Shown in pieces: positions 47,783-57,146 of a stretch of 64,000 nt of DNA. The number at the start of each line of letters is the position of its first letter. Within the stretch, counting starts at the first letter, position 1. Source of the DNA: Neisseria lactamica (GTDB taxonomy: Bacteria > Pseudomonadota > Gammaproteobacteria > Burkholderiales > Neisseriaceae); the NCBI RefSeq assembly GCF_901482445.1, contig NZ_LR590477.1, forward strand, positions 992,001 to 1,056,000, written 5' to 3'. The position numbers were made by a program, and so were the translations under genes. The notes beneath the pieces are model-generated. The model was not told the DNA's origin and did no database searches. It saw only the letters and a list, made by a program, of their open reading frames with translations.

Positions 47783-49410
47783 TGGTGAATAAAATCCAAG
47801 GCATAGACTACGAAACCGCCCTTGCCAACCTGCGCGCGTCCTCATTGGAACTGCGCGGCGATTTACCTGAAAAAAACGAATTGCTGAGCCGGTTCCATCC
47901 CGATTATCAGGCAAATGCACGTGTGAAACTGCCCATCGGCCCGAACGCGGGCGATTACTGCCATCCTGATTTGGCGAAACTCTTAATCAGCCGGCCGCTG
48001 ATTGACGATTATGATTTGTCGGGCGCGGAACATTTGAACACCGACGTATTGGTCATCGGCGGCGGCGGCGCGGGTGCGGCGGCGGCGTTGTCTGCGACCG
48101 AAGCAGGCGCGCGCGTGATTATGGCGAACAAGCTGCGTATCGGCGACAGCAATACCGTGATGGCGGAAGGCGGCATTCAAGCTGCGGTTGGCGCGGAAGA
48201 CAGCCTGCAACAACACTTTGACGACACCGTCAAAGGCGGCCACAACGCAGGCAAAAAAGAATTGGTGGCGCAAATGGTTACCGACGCGCCGTCCGCCATC
48301 CGCTGGCTGATCGGTTTGGGTATGACCTTCGACCTTGCCAATGGCGCGGACAGCAACGGTATGTTGAGCCGCAAACGCGCGGGCGGTACGACCGTGCCGC
48401 GTATTTTGAGCTACCGCGACTTTACCGGCCTCGAAATGATGCGCGTGCTGCGCGAGGCGGTCGAACTCGATGAAAACATCACCCAGCTCAACCGCCACCC
48501 TGCCATCGAATTATTATCAGACGAACACGGTCGCTGCGTCGGCGCGATTTTGTACGATTTGGAAAAACGCTCTTTGGTGTTGGTTCACGCCAAAGCCGTG
48601 GTATTGGCAACCGGCGGCAGTGGAAGGCTGCATTTGCAGGGTTTCGCCACTTCCAACCACTACGGCGCAACCGCAGACGGCCTGGTAATGGCGTACCGCA
48701 TCGGCGCGAAACTGCGAGATGTCGATTCCTTCCAATACCATCCGACCGGCGTTGCCCATCCGCCGCACTTGGCAGGCGCGCTGATTTCCGAAGCCGTCCG
48801 TTCCGCAGGCACCAAATTGGTCAACGGTTTGGGCGAGCGTTTCGTTGACGAATTGCAGCCGCGCGACGTGGTTGCCGCCGCCATTTTGCGCGAATGCCGC
48901 GAAGGGCGCGGCGTGGTACGCGACGGACAAGTCGGCGTGTTTCTCGACACCCCGCGCCTGATTGCCAACGATCCTGATGTGTTGAACCGTTTGGTTACGC
49001 TCGGACACGTCGCCCACAAATGCGGCATCGATCCCGCTGTCGAACCCGTAATGATTCATCCGACCCTGCACTATCAAAACGGCGGTGTCGAAATCAACGG
49101 CGACGGCGCGACCTGCGTCGAAGGACTTTATTGCGCCGGCGAAGTAACCGGCGGCATCCACGGCCGCAACCGCCTGATGGGCAACGCGCTTCTGGACATC
49201 ATCAGCTTCGGCCGCCGTGCCGGTAAAGCTGCGGCAAATTGCGGCCTGCCGCTGAAAAAAGTGCGCGGCGGTGTCGGACACGTCCACGATCTGCAACGCG
49301 AAATGACCCGCGCCGGACTGACCGGCGACATCAAAGCCCCCATTTTATATCCCGACTACGGCAAATTCGATTTGCGCGAACACGCCGGTTTGCAGGAGCA
49401 ACAATTATGA
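47782..49410 (+). CDS. FAD flavoprotein of the fumarate reductase / succinate dehydrogenase / L-aspartate oxidase family
   Basis: The 542-residue protein has a leading roughly 85-residue segment. An FAD Rossmann motif follows (VLVIGGGGAGAAAAL). The usual SHTVxAxGG segment, which carries the covalent-FAD His in SdhA/FrdA, reads SNTVMAEGG with Asn124, so FAD should be non-covalent. Catalytic-type motifs are present: FQYHPTG, ISEAVRSAG, LQPRDVVAAA, HPTLHYQNGG and GRNRLMGNALLD. GGGGAG lies upstream of the ATG. It is coupled to the Fe-S subunit (1-base overlap) and to the NuoF-like gene (ATGA overlap). Fumarate or a related C4 acid is the likely substrate. Confidence 0.85.
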   Translation: MVNKIQGIDYETALANLRASSLELRGDLPEKNELLSRFHPDYQANARVKLPIGPNAGDYCHPDLAKLLISRPLIDDYDLSGAEHLNTDVLVIGGGGAGAAAALSATEAGARVIMANKLRIGDSNTVMAEGGIQAAVGAEDSLQQHFDDTVKGGHNAGKKELVAQMVTDAPSAIRWLIGLGMTFDLANGADSNGMLSRKRAGGTTVPRILSYRDFTGLEMMRVLREAVELDENITQLNRHPAIELLSDEHGRCVGAILYDLEKRSLVLVHAKAVVLATGGSGRLHLQGFATSNHYGATADGLVMAYRIGAKLRDVDSFQYHPTGVAHPPHLAGALISEAVRSAGTKLVNGLGERFVDELQPRDVVAAAILRECREGRGVVRDGQVGVFLDTPRLIANDPDVLNRLVTLGHVAHKCGIDPAVEPVMIHPTLHYQNGGVEINGDGATCVEGLYCAGEVTGGIHGRNRLMGNALLDIISFGRRAGKAAANCGLPLKKVRGGVGHVHDLQREMTRAGLTGDIKAPILYPDYGKFDLREHAGLQEQQL

Positions 49411-50660
49411 ACCAAGCCAATCAAAACTTACTGCACCCGTCCCGCCAAGTCGGCGCGGATTTGGCCGCGTGGCGCAAAGTCGGCGGCGGCGAAGGCCTGC
49501 TGGCGGCACTTGCCGATCCTCAAAGCATTGTTTCCAAACTGCAAGAAGCCAACCTATGCGGTATGGGCGGTGCAGGTTTCCCGACCTGGCGCAAATGGGA
49601 GGCGGCGGTTGCCGCGCAGAGCAAACACGGCGACAAATACGTCGTCTGCAATGCCAACGAAGACGAACCGGGTACGTTCAAAGACCGCGTATTGCTGGCG
49701 AAAACGCCGCACCAAGTCATCGAGGGCGTATTGATTGCCGCCGTCGCCTGCCGCGCCAACAAAGCGGTTTTGTACGTCAACCCTCATCAGACCGACTCCA
49801 TCGCCTCCATCACACCCGCCATCGAGCAATGGAAAAACAGCGATTTGTTTATCCGTATCGAAAACTACTTGGGCAAACCTTTGGATTTGCAACTGGTTGA
49901 AACTTCAGGCCGCTACATCGGCGGCGAAGAAACCGCCGTGATTTCATGGTTGGAAGGCGGTTTCCCGTTCCCGCGCCGCAAGCCGCCGTTTCCCGCCGAA
50001 AGCGGCGTAGAGGGCGAACCAACCCTTATCAACAACACCGAAACCTTCGCCAACATCCCGCAAATCCTTGCCAAAGGCGCGGAATGGTACAAATCGCTGG
50101 GTTTGGGCGATGCCGCAGGCACGAAACTCTACTCGCTTTCCGGCGACGTATTGAATCCGGGCCTGTACGAACTGCCGATGGGCACGACCCTGCAATCGCT
50201 GATTTTCGACCACGGCGGCGGTATGCTCGAAGGGCGCACGTTTAAAGCCGTGTTTACCGGCGGCCCGTCCAATACGCTTCTGACCGTAAAAGATTTGGAT
50301 GTGCCTTTGGACTTCGTGTCCGTGCGCGAACGCAAATCCAGCCTCGGTACCGGCGCGATGATTGTGATTTCCGAAGGCACGAGCGTGGTGCGTAAAGTGT
50401 CCGAATATGTGGAATTTTTTGCGTCCAACTCGTGCGGACAATGCCCGCCGTGCAAAGGCGGCACATTCCAACTCTCGCGCCTGCTCAACCGCGTTGACAC
50501 CGGCATCGGCACTTCAGACGACCTCCGCGCCTTGCAAAGCCTGTGCCAACTGCTGCCACGAAGCGGCCGCTGCGGTCTGATTGACGGCGCGGTTACCGTG
50601 TTGCAAAGCTCGCTGCGTACCTTCCCCGAAGAGTACGGGCTGCCGGCGGGACAGGATTAA
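49407..50660 (+). CDS. NuoF-like NAD(H)/FMN iron-sulfur subunit
   Basis: The 417-residue protein matches the 51-kDa subunit of complex I and soluble hydrogenases. GMGGAGFPTWRKW and NANEDEPGTFKDR form the FMN/NADH site, and SGRYIGGEETAVISWLEG is the second nucleotide motif. A SLBB-like domain follows. The N3 cluster motif is SCGQCPPCKGG, with a fourth Cys near SGRCGLID. The nuo operon is not nearby; instead the gene overlaps the FrdA-like gene by four bases. It should connect NAD(H) to the Fe-S subunit. I infer a soluble three-subunit NAD-linked oxidoreductase. Confidence 0.87.
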   Translation: MNQANQNLLHPSRQVGADLAAWRKVGGGEGLLAALADPQSIVSKLQEANLCGMGGAGFPTWRKWEAAVAAQSKHGDKYVVCNANEDEPGTFKDRVLLAKTPHQVIEGVLIAAVACRANKAVLYVNPHQTDSIASITPAIEQWKNSDLFIRIENYLGKPLDLQLVETSGRYIGGEETAVISWLEGGFPFPRRKPPFPAESGVEGEPTLINNTETFANIPQILAKGAEWYKSLGLGDAAGTKLYSLSGDVLNPGLYELPMGTTLQSLIFDHGGGMLEGRTFKAVFTGGPSNTLLTVKDLDVPLDFVSVRERKSSLGTGAMIVISEGTSVVRKVSEYVEFFASNSCGQCPPCKGGTFQLSRLLNRVDTGIGTSDDLRALQSLCQLLPRSGRCGLIDGAVTVLQSSLRTFPEEYGLPAGQD

Positions 50661-50800
50661 GCCGCTAAGGCGTTTCAGACGGCAGGCAGGGTTGTCGGCC
50701 GACAAATTGATTGGGGTTTAAGCATTTGTCGGGGGTTACAACGTAAATCACTTGCCGGATGCTTTGCCGGCAGAAAAAACGATACGGCGTATCTTGAGGT

Positions 50801-50991
50801 TTTGCCCTCTCCCTAACCCTCTCCCACAGGGAGAGGGAACGGATTGCAGGAAACCCGATAATGGTTGATTTTCAAAGTCATTATCCCCTTTCATCGTGGG
50901 AGAGGGGACGGATTGCAGGGAAAACGATAACGGTTGGTTTTCAAAGCCATTATCCCCTCTCACCGTGGGAGAGGGTTAGGGAGAGGGCAAA
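50801..50991. repeat. Composite palindrome around tandem repeats
   Basis: A 27-bp arm (TTTGCCCTCTCCCTAACCCT followed by CTCCCAC) is inverted at the far end. Between the arms are two tandem units of about 70 bp containing ACGGATTGCAGG and CGATAAYGGTTG and ending CATTATCCCC. It fills most of the gap between the NuoF-like gene and the transporter; two loose uptake sequences follow (about 51020 and 51055). Confidence 0.75.
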
Positions 50992-51136
50992 ACACAAAGT
51001 GCAAAACGCAAAACTCAAGAAATGCCGTCTGAAAAAGAGAACGGCGCAAAACACGTTCAGACGGCATCCCCCGCCCAAATCAGGCACACGCCGTCTGAAA
51101 CCCGATTTTCCCGATACTTCAAACTAGGAGACTAAT

Positions 51137-52588
51137 ATGGGCTTCAAGCCAATTCCTGCAGCGGCCGCACTCGCGCTGACGCTGCTTATCTGGTTCGTCA
51201 TCCCCGTTCCCCAAGGCGTATCACCTGACGCGTGGCATCTTTTGGCGTTGTTCGTCGGCATCATTGCCGGCATCATCGGCAAAGCGATGCCCATCGGCGC
51301 AATGGCGGTTTTGGGCATTACCTTGGTCGCGCTGACCGGCGTAACCAACGAAAAAGCCGCCGACGCAACCAAAGACGCTTTGAGCAGCCTCAACAACTCG
51401 TTAATCTGGATGATCGGTATCGCCATCATCATCTCGCGCGGCCTGTTGAAAACCGGTTTGGGGATGCGTATCGGCTACCTTTTGATTTCCCTTTTCGGCA
51501 AACGCACGCTGGGCGTGGGTTACAGTTTGGCACTGGCGGACTTGGCCATCGGCCCGGTTACGCCGAGCAACACCGCGCGCGGCGGGGCGATTGTGCATCC
51601 GATTATGAAATCCATCGCCTTGAGTTTCGACTCCGATCCTGAAAAAGGGACGGAAGGCAAAATCGGCAAATACCTTTCACTGGTCAACTTCCACGCCAAC
51701 GTGATTACCTGCCTGATTTTCATCACCGCCACCGCGCCCAACCCGCTGGTTGTCGAACTGGTTGCCAAAGCCACCAATTCGCAAATCCAACTCTCTTGGG
51801 GCACTTGGTTCTTGGCGATGATCGTACCCGGCCTGATTGCGATGCTGCTGATGCCGCCGGTGCTGTATTTCCTGTATCCGCCCGAAATCAAACAAACGCC
51901 TGACGCGACCGCCCTTGCCAAAGAAAAACTGAAAGAAATGGGCGCGATGAAGCGCGACGAAAAAATGATGCTCGGCATTTTTGTGATTCTGCTGCTGTTG
52001 TGGGCGGGTATTCCCGAAATGCTGTTCGGCGTGAAAGTCGATGCCGCCGCCACCACCTTCCTCGGCTTGAGCCTGTGCCTTCTGAGCGGCGTACTGACTT
52101 GGGACGACGCGCTGAAGGAAAAAAGCTCGTGGGACACCATCGTTTGGTTTGCCGCCTTGGTGATGATGGCGAACTTCCTCAACAAACTGGGGCTTATCGG
52201 CTGGTTGTCCGAATCTATGCAAAGCGGTATCGCCCATTTGGGTTTGGGTTGGGAAGCCGGCTGCGCCCTGCTGATGCTTGCCTACCTCTACGCCCACTAC
52301 GTTTTCGCCAGCGGCACGGCACACGTTACCGCGATGTTCGGCGCGTTTTACGGCGCAGGCCTGGCATTGGGCGCGCCGCCTATGCTGTTTGCCCTGATGA
52401 TGGCGGCCGCCACCGGCATAATGATGTCGCTGACCCACTACGCCACCGGTTCCGCGCCTGTGATTTACGGCTCAAACTACGTCAATATGGGCGAATGGTG
52501 GAAGGCGGGCTTCATTATGAGCGTTATCGAAATCCTGATTTTCGCCACTGCCGGTATTTTGTGGTGGAAAGCTTTGGGTTACTGGTAA
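51137..52588 (+). CDS. DASS-family anion symporter/antiporter (CitT/TtdT/YbhI-like)
   Basis: The 483-residue protein is highly hydrophobic, with about 12-14 membrane segments. The family SNT motif is in GPVTPSNTARGGAIVHP (about residue 142). A second, weaker one lies in the C-terminal half (YATGSAPVIYGSNYV). Relatives exchange citrate, tartrate or malate for succinate or import dicarboxylates. GGAGACTAAT precedes the ATG. Its place behind the FrdA/FrdB/NuoF-like operon, with fumarase on the other side, suggests that it moves the substrate or product of that enzyme; this is inference. Confidence 0.88.
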   Translation: MGFKPIPAAAALALTLLIWFVIPVPQGVSPDAWHLLALFVGIIAGIIGKAMPIGAMAVLGITLVALTGVTNEKAADATKDALSSLNNSLIWMIGIAIIISRGLLKTGLGMRIGYLLISLFGKRTLGVGYSLALADLAIGPVTPSNTARGGAIVHPIMKSIALSFDSDPEKGTEGKIGKYLSLVNFHANVITCLIFITATAPNPLVVELVAKATNSQIQLSWGTWFLAMIVPGLIAMLLMPPVLYFLYPPEIKQTPDATALAKEKLKEMGAMKRDEKMMLGIFVILLLLWAGIPEMLFGVKVDAAATTFLGLSLCLLSGVLTWDDALKEKSSWDTIVWFAALVMMANFLNKLGLIGWLSESMQSGIAHLGLGWEAGCALLMLAYLYAHYVFASGTAHVTAMFGAFYGAGLALGAPPMLFALMMAAATGIMMSLTHYATGSAPVIYGSNYVNMGEWWKAGFIMSVIEILIFATAGILWWKALGYW

Positions 52589-52620
52589 ACCGCCGGCTGT
52601 TTGAATGTTAAGGCAAAAGT

Positions 52621-52652
52621 GCCGTCTGAAACCGTTTCGCGGTTCAGACGGC
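52621..52652. terminator. Uptake-sequence hairpin after the transporter gene
   Basis: GCCGTCTGAAACCG and CGGTTCAGACGGC pair over a short loop. The flanking base makes this a G-type rather than AT-type left arm. Confidence 0.75.
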
Positions 52653-52658
52653 ATCCGC

Positions 52659-53600
52659 CGTCATTCCCGCGCAGGCGGGAATCCAGACCTTCGGGGCGGC
52701 GGAAATATTCAAAGATTATCTGAAAGTTTAGTAATGGTAGGGTGGGCTTCAGCCCACCGCTTCAGACGGCATCGCCCACCCTCCGCCGTCATTCCCACAA
52801 AAAACAGAAACCTAAAATTCCGTCATTCCCGCGCAGGCGGTTCGGTTTCAGTTGTTTTTGGGTTTCGGGTAATTTCCAAATCGTCATTCCCACGAAAGTG
52901 GGAATCCAGACCATTGGGCAGCGGCAATATTTAAAAGTCGTCTGAAAATTTAAAAGTTCTAGATTCCCGCTTTTGCGGGAATGACGAAAAATTGCAGGAA
53001 TGATGAAGTTTCAGACGGCATCGTCCACCCTCTGCCGTCATTCCCGCATAAGCGGGAATCCAAACCATTGGGCAGCAGCAGCCTTAAAGGTTATAAAAGA
53101 CTCGTCATTCCCACGAAAGTGGGAATCCAGGCCATTGGACAGCGGCAATATTCAAAGATTATCTGAAAGTTTGAGATTCTAGATTCCCGTTTTCACGGGA
53201 ATGACGGAGTTTCAGACGGCATTTAATGTCTTGTCGGGCTTCAGACGGCATCGCCCACCGCCGTCATTCCCGCATAAGCGGGAATCCAGACCTTCGGGGT
53301 GGAGGAAATATTCAAAGGTTATCTGAAGATTTAGAGGTTCTAGATTCCCGTTTTCACGGGAATGACGAAAAGTGGCGGAAATAACGAAAAGTCGTGATGA
53401 CGGCGCATCCGCCCGACCGTCATTCCCGCGCAGGCGGGAATCCGGACCATTGGACAGCGGCAATATTCAAAGATTATCTGAAAGTTTAGTAATGGTAGGG
53501 TGGGCTTCAGCCCACCGCTTCAGACGGCATCAAATGCCTTGTCGGGCTTCCGACGGCATTCGGGGTTTGGTGGGCTGAAGCCCACCCTACCATTACTAAC
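52659..53600. repeat. dRS3 mosaic array right of the transporter gene
   Basis: Many ATTCCC...GGGAAT units, several modules with GGCAATATTCAAAGATTATC, and three GTGGGCTTCAGCCCAC palindromes (near 52742, 53502 and 53570). The segment about 53145-53490 repeats that at about 39259-39610. No gene in 52653-53662. Confidence 0.88.
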
Positions 53601-53656
53601 AAACCACCCTGACAAACCGCCCCGACAAACCAAACCGCCGCGCCTTAAACAAATCC

Positions 53657-54665
53657 CCCGACAAAAAACAATCCGGAACGCGTCTGACCGTTCCGGATTG
53701 TTTTCAGGCGCATCCGCGCATCAGAACATACTGCGCACGCCCATATTGACCTGCCAATTCTGCCTCATCTTGTGCATCGAAGACCTTTGCGCCTCAAAAT
53801 AAAGCTGCCGTCCGTTTTCGGCATTGCGGTGCACCACGCCCAAGCCGTATTCCAACCAGCCGCCCCGGTGTTTGAATTCCTCCACGGCAGAGCCGTTGAA
53901 CCTGTGACGGATCGTGCCGATAAACTCGCGTTTGTACATCAGCTTGCCGTAGATGTTCAGCCTGCCGCCGTCCAAACCGTCCACACCCGCCCGAAAGCCG
54001 AACCGCCCCATCAGGCTGCGGAAATTGTCCGTCTTGGCAGACAGCCCGTTTGACAGCGAAAAGCCGTAGCCGCGCGTAAACCAGTAAGACAACTGCGCTT
54101 CCGGCTGCCACCAATAGGTTTTGCCGCCGTCTTGTTTTTCCATCCGCCTGCCGGTTTCGGCGGAAAGCATATAGGCATTCAGGCGCGCCTCGTCCGATTC
54201 GACCCGTTTGCCGGCGTAATTGGTCAGCCCGTAGCTGCCCTTATATCGGGCGATGTTGGCGACCAAATCGTAATAAGCCCTGCTTTCCCGGTTGAGCCAG
54301 GTGGAATAAACGCCTGCCGTCCTGCCGTAGATTTTGCCGCTTCCGGCATAGTCTTCGGGGCTGTAGGACGATTGGAGGTGGCGGAGCATCAGCCCTTTGT
54401 AATGAATCCATTTGTCGCCGAACCCCGTCCTGTTGAAGCCGCCGGCAAAGCCCCAATAGCGGTTGCCGTAACCGCCCACGCGGTAATCGCTGCGGCTGCC
54501 GGCGAATTTTCCGCCGACGCGTTTGATCCAAACGTTGTTGTCTTCCTGCGGCGTTCCGTCGGCGTGGATTTCGCCCATACGCTGCACCAGCGTTTCATCG
54601 GAAACCGCGTTCAACTGATATAACGCCTCGCCGAAAAGGACGCTGCTCGATGCGCCCGTCGACAG
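53657..54665. repeat. Direct repeat, copy 2 (autotransporter barrel and terminator)
   Basis: Nearly identical to 39740-40746 in the same orientation, 13.9 kb apart. Recombination between the copies would remove trkA, the fumarase gene, the three-subunit oxidoreductase and the DASS transporter. Confidence 0.88.
53663..53704 (-). terminator. Terminator of the second autotransporter gene
   Basis: The same 13-bp AACAATCCGGAAC hairpin as in copy 1, with flanking A and T runs. Confidence 0.88.
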
Positions 54666-56405
54666 AACGAAAGGGAAAAGGAACATATCCCCCCTGGCGG
54701 TGGAGGCAATTTTGACATATTTGGAGTTTTCCGACTCGCCCAATTTGAAGCACCACGCCCCGTGTTCCGTACATGGGACGTGCAGCCTGTAGGATGCCCC
54801 GCCGCCGGACGACCCCTGATTTTCGACCAGCCTTAAAAATTCCCTGCCGGTCGTTTTTTCCCTGGCATCGTCCGTATATTCGATGATGTGCGTCCCTTCG
54901 CTGCTTTCGCGCGTAATCAGCTTGTCCGTCTTTCCGCTGACGATGTCGCCCTGCATCTTGAACACGCCGCCGTCGCCCTTCAGTCTGGACACGGAGACGT
55001 TTACATTACGCCCTCCGTCCGAAAAGCTCACTTCCGCGCCGTTGCTGATGTCCAAACCATTGATTTTTGAAGTATTCTGCACATTCCAACGCGCGCCGTC
55101 CTTCATCGTCATATTGATGGATGACGCGCTGTTTTTACGGTCTTCCTCAAACAGGGGTTGCCCGCCGGGAGGATTATCGGGATCGTCGGGATCGCCGGTA
55201 TATCTTTGTTTGCCGATATGGGCTTCCCCGTTGAGATAAGAATTTTTGTTCTTCAGGTTTAAATCAATCACGCCGCCGTTGAGGACGTGGATATCGCCGT
55301 CGATTTGCACCGTTCCGTCGCCCTTGATGTCCACCCTGCTGTTTTTACCGTCCACATTCAAAGCATCTCCGATGGATTTTTGTTTCCCACTTTCTTCAAG
55401 CACCGGCCGCACGTCGATTTTAACATCGCTATGGAAGGTAACGCGGTTGTACGAATCGTCCGGCACATCCTCGCTTCTTCTGCTTTTTTTCGGCAGATTT
55501 CCCACATAAACACCGTAGTTTTCGGCGTTCTTATTATCGCCGCGATCCACCTTGATGCTGACCGCGCCGCGAAAATCCATTTCGGTCTGATTGATAACCG
55601 TTTTTCTCGGTCCCGACGTGTTGATGATTACGTCCCTATATTGCGTTACCCCGATGCCGCGCCCTTTAGACGTTCCGGATTGGACGTATATGTTCAGATT
55701 GGAACCCGCTTCCGACTCGATTTTGGTATGGTTTTTGGTTTCTGTGCGTTGTCCGGTTCCATCATTCTTTAATAACCATATGCCGTTCATTTCGGTTTTG
55801 GCGGTTACTTTGGAGCCGGTATAAAGATAGTTGTTTCCCTTAAAAGTCAGGGTTGTGTCCGACATACCACGAAGGTCTAAAGTGTCGTTTGCGAAAATGG
55901 CATTCCTTGAGGAGGTATTTTTGACGGATACGTTTTCCAAAGTAATATTGTTCTTCCCTTCATAGCTTTTGTCTGCCAACAAAATCCCAGCATTCTCAAC
56001 AGATGACTGAAGCGTGTATCGACCTCCGTTTACATACCCCGTAGGTTTTTCCTTTTGGATGGTCCAATGCGCGGGTTCTTTCAACACTTCGCCCCTTGCA
56101 TCTTTCAACGACGCTTCACCACTTGCATCTTTCAAATCCTTTTCCCCGACAGACGGGTTGCCCTTGACGGTAATGGTATTTTTCGCGCCTTTGTCATAGG
56201 CGGCAATAATCAGGGAATTAATCGGCTTGACGGGGGTTTCGCCCGAATAATCGAAAGTATGTTCGTTGGTCTGATTTTTTCCCGCTATCGCCGCCGTATA
56301 ATTGTTTTTTTCCAAAATTGTACCGGAAGCGGCAATGCTTTTTTCCATACCCGCAGCCAGCAGGCAGGAAGAAAGGAGGCAGCGGGCGATTGTTTCATCT
56401 TTCAT
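53721..56405 (-). CDS. Autotransporter, intact (AutA/AutB-like, copy 2)
   Basis: The 894-residue protein has a signal peptide (MKDETIARCLLSSCLLAAGM, then EKSIA). A long passenger of beta-helix character follows, with repeated NNITLENVSV and GDGTVQIDGD-like strands. A C-terminal beta-barrel of about 285 residues ends GVRSMF, with the terminal Phe used by the Bam machinery. No catalytic protease triad is evident. A KDASGEASLKDARGEVLKE near-repeat lies at about residues 75-95. Where copy 1 has a coiled coil, this one has a short PDDPDNPPGG linker. The ATG at 56405 is preceded by GTGGAAAACTT, as in copy 1. Function may be adhesion or aggregation, as known for this class. Confidence 0.88.
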   Translation of the reverse strand: MKDETIARCLLSSCLLAAGMEKSIAASGTILEKNNYTAAIAGKNQTNEHTFDYSGETPVKPINSLIIAAYDKGAKNTITVKGNPSVGEKDLKDASGEASLKDARGEVLKEPAHWTIQKEKPTGYVNGGRYTLQSSVENAGILLADKSYEGKNNITLENVSVKNTSSRNAIFANDTLDLRGMSDTTLTFKGNNYLYTGSKVTAKTEMNGIWLLKNDGTGQRTETKNHTKIESEAGSNLNIYVQSGTSKGRGIGVTQYRDVIINTSGPRKTVINQTEMDFRGAVSIKVDRGDNKNAENYGVYVGNLPKKSRRSEDVPDDSYNRVTFHSDVKIDVRPVLEESGKQKSIGDALNVDGKNSRVDIKGDGTVQIDGDIHVLNGGVIDLNLKNKNSYLNGEAHIGKQRYTGDPDDPDNPPGGQPLFEEDRKNSASSINMTMKDGARWNVQNTSKINGLDISNGAEVSFSDGGRNVNVSVSRLKGDGGVFKMQGDIVSGKTDKLITRESSEGTHIIEYTDDAREKTTGREFLRLVENQGSSGGGASYRLHVPCTEHGAWCFKLGESENSKYVKIASTARGDMFLFPFVLSTGASSSVLFGEALYQLNAVSDETLVQRMGEIHADGTPQEDNNVWIKRVGGKFAGSRSDYRVGGYGNRYWGFAGGFNRTGFGDKWIHYKGLMLRHLQSSYSPEDYAGSGKIYGRTAGVYSTWLNRESRAYYDLVANIARYKGSYGLTNYAGKRVESDEARLNAYMLSAETGRRMEKQDGGKTYWWQPEAQLSYWFTRGYGFSLSNGLSAKTDNFRSLMGRFGFRAGVDGLDGGRLNIYGKLMYKREFIGTIRHRFNGSAVEEFKHRGGWLEYGLGVVHRNAENGRQLYFEAQRSSMHKMRQNWQVNMGVRSMF

Positions 56406-56439
56406 AAGTTTTCCACACTTCTTGCATATTATCCTTAAT

Positions 56440-56479
56440 TTTATACCAATCGGGTAATCTAATCCAAAAAAAAAAAAAA
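56440..56479 (-). promoter_or_regulatory. Promoter with poly-T14 tract, second autotransporter
   Basis: On the coding strand T14 (56466-56479) is followed by GG and, 20 bases after the tract, by TATAAA. The likely -35 (TTGGAT) begins in the tract. The arrangement equals that of copy 1, where the run is T31. Confidence 0.55.
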
Positions 56480-56604
56480 CAATTAGTTTGTTGATATTTA
56501 TAGATTTTATATATTTAAACCGGCAGAAATTTACATTTCCGCCGTCGGTTTTACGCAACAGGCTTGACAAGTTTCCGAAGCCTTGTAAAATAGCGAACTT
56601 TCAC

Positions 56605-56680
56605 GCGCCCATCGTCTAGAGGCCTAGGACACTGCCCTTTCACGGCGGCAACCGGGGTTCGAATCCCCGTGGGCGTGCCA
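56605..56680 (+). tRNA. tRNA-Glu, anticodon UUC
   Basis: A 76-nt tRNA with encoded CCA. Acceptor GCGCCCA pairs with TGGGCGT (terminal G-U). The anticodon loop CTTTCAC is on CTGCC/GGCGG, and the T loop is GGTTCGAATCC. An AAACCTGCTTG/CGAGCAGGTTTTTTT hairpin follows at about 56686-56715 as terminator. Confidence 0.94.
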
Positions 56681-56685
56681 ATTCA

Positions 56686-56715
56686 AAAACCTGCTTGTTT
56701 CGAGCAGGTTTTTTT
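56686..56715 (+). terminator. Terminator of tRNA-Glu
   Basis: AAACCTGCT and AGCAGGTTT form a stem followed by seven T. Confidence 0.85.
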
Positions 56716-56733
56716 ATTATGAATCGCCATTCC

Positions 56734-56885
56734 CGTAATTTTTCGTCATTCCCGTGAAAACGGGAATCTAGAACTTCTGAATTTTCAGACGACTTCTGAA
56801 TATTGCCGCTGCCCAATGATCCTGATTCCCGCCTGCGCGGGAATGATGTGATTTTAGATTTCTGTTTTTGTGGGAATGGCAAATA
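56734..56885. repeat. dRS3 mosaic units after tRNA-Glu
   Basis: Two or three ATTCCC...GGGAAT units with the CGGAATATTGCCGC-type module. The following 56886-57146 holds two uptake sequences and no gene. Confidence 0.8.
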
Positions 56886-57146
56886 AAGCGTATTGGTTTA
56901 TACTCGCCGCAACACGCGATTCAGACGGCATCGCCCTCTTTTTTCATTATCAGTGGGTGTAGCAACTGTATTTTTCACCCCGTCGGGCAAAAATACAGTT
57001 GCTACGATGCACCCCGCCGCCCTGCCCTGTGCCTTGTCCTGCAATACGGCATATAATGCACCACAAACCCCGCGCTGCGGTTTTCAGACGGCATCGCCGT
57101 GCTTTTTTTACAGGCAGAAGCCCTTTTTATCGGACGCAATATTAAG

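Noticed and set aside
56406..56570. An N-terminal extension of the second autotransporter reading through the poly-T tract
   Set aside because: The extension would place 55 residues before a good signal peptide and would put a promoter-like TATAAA inside coding sequence; the paralogue starts at the equivalent internal ATG.
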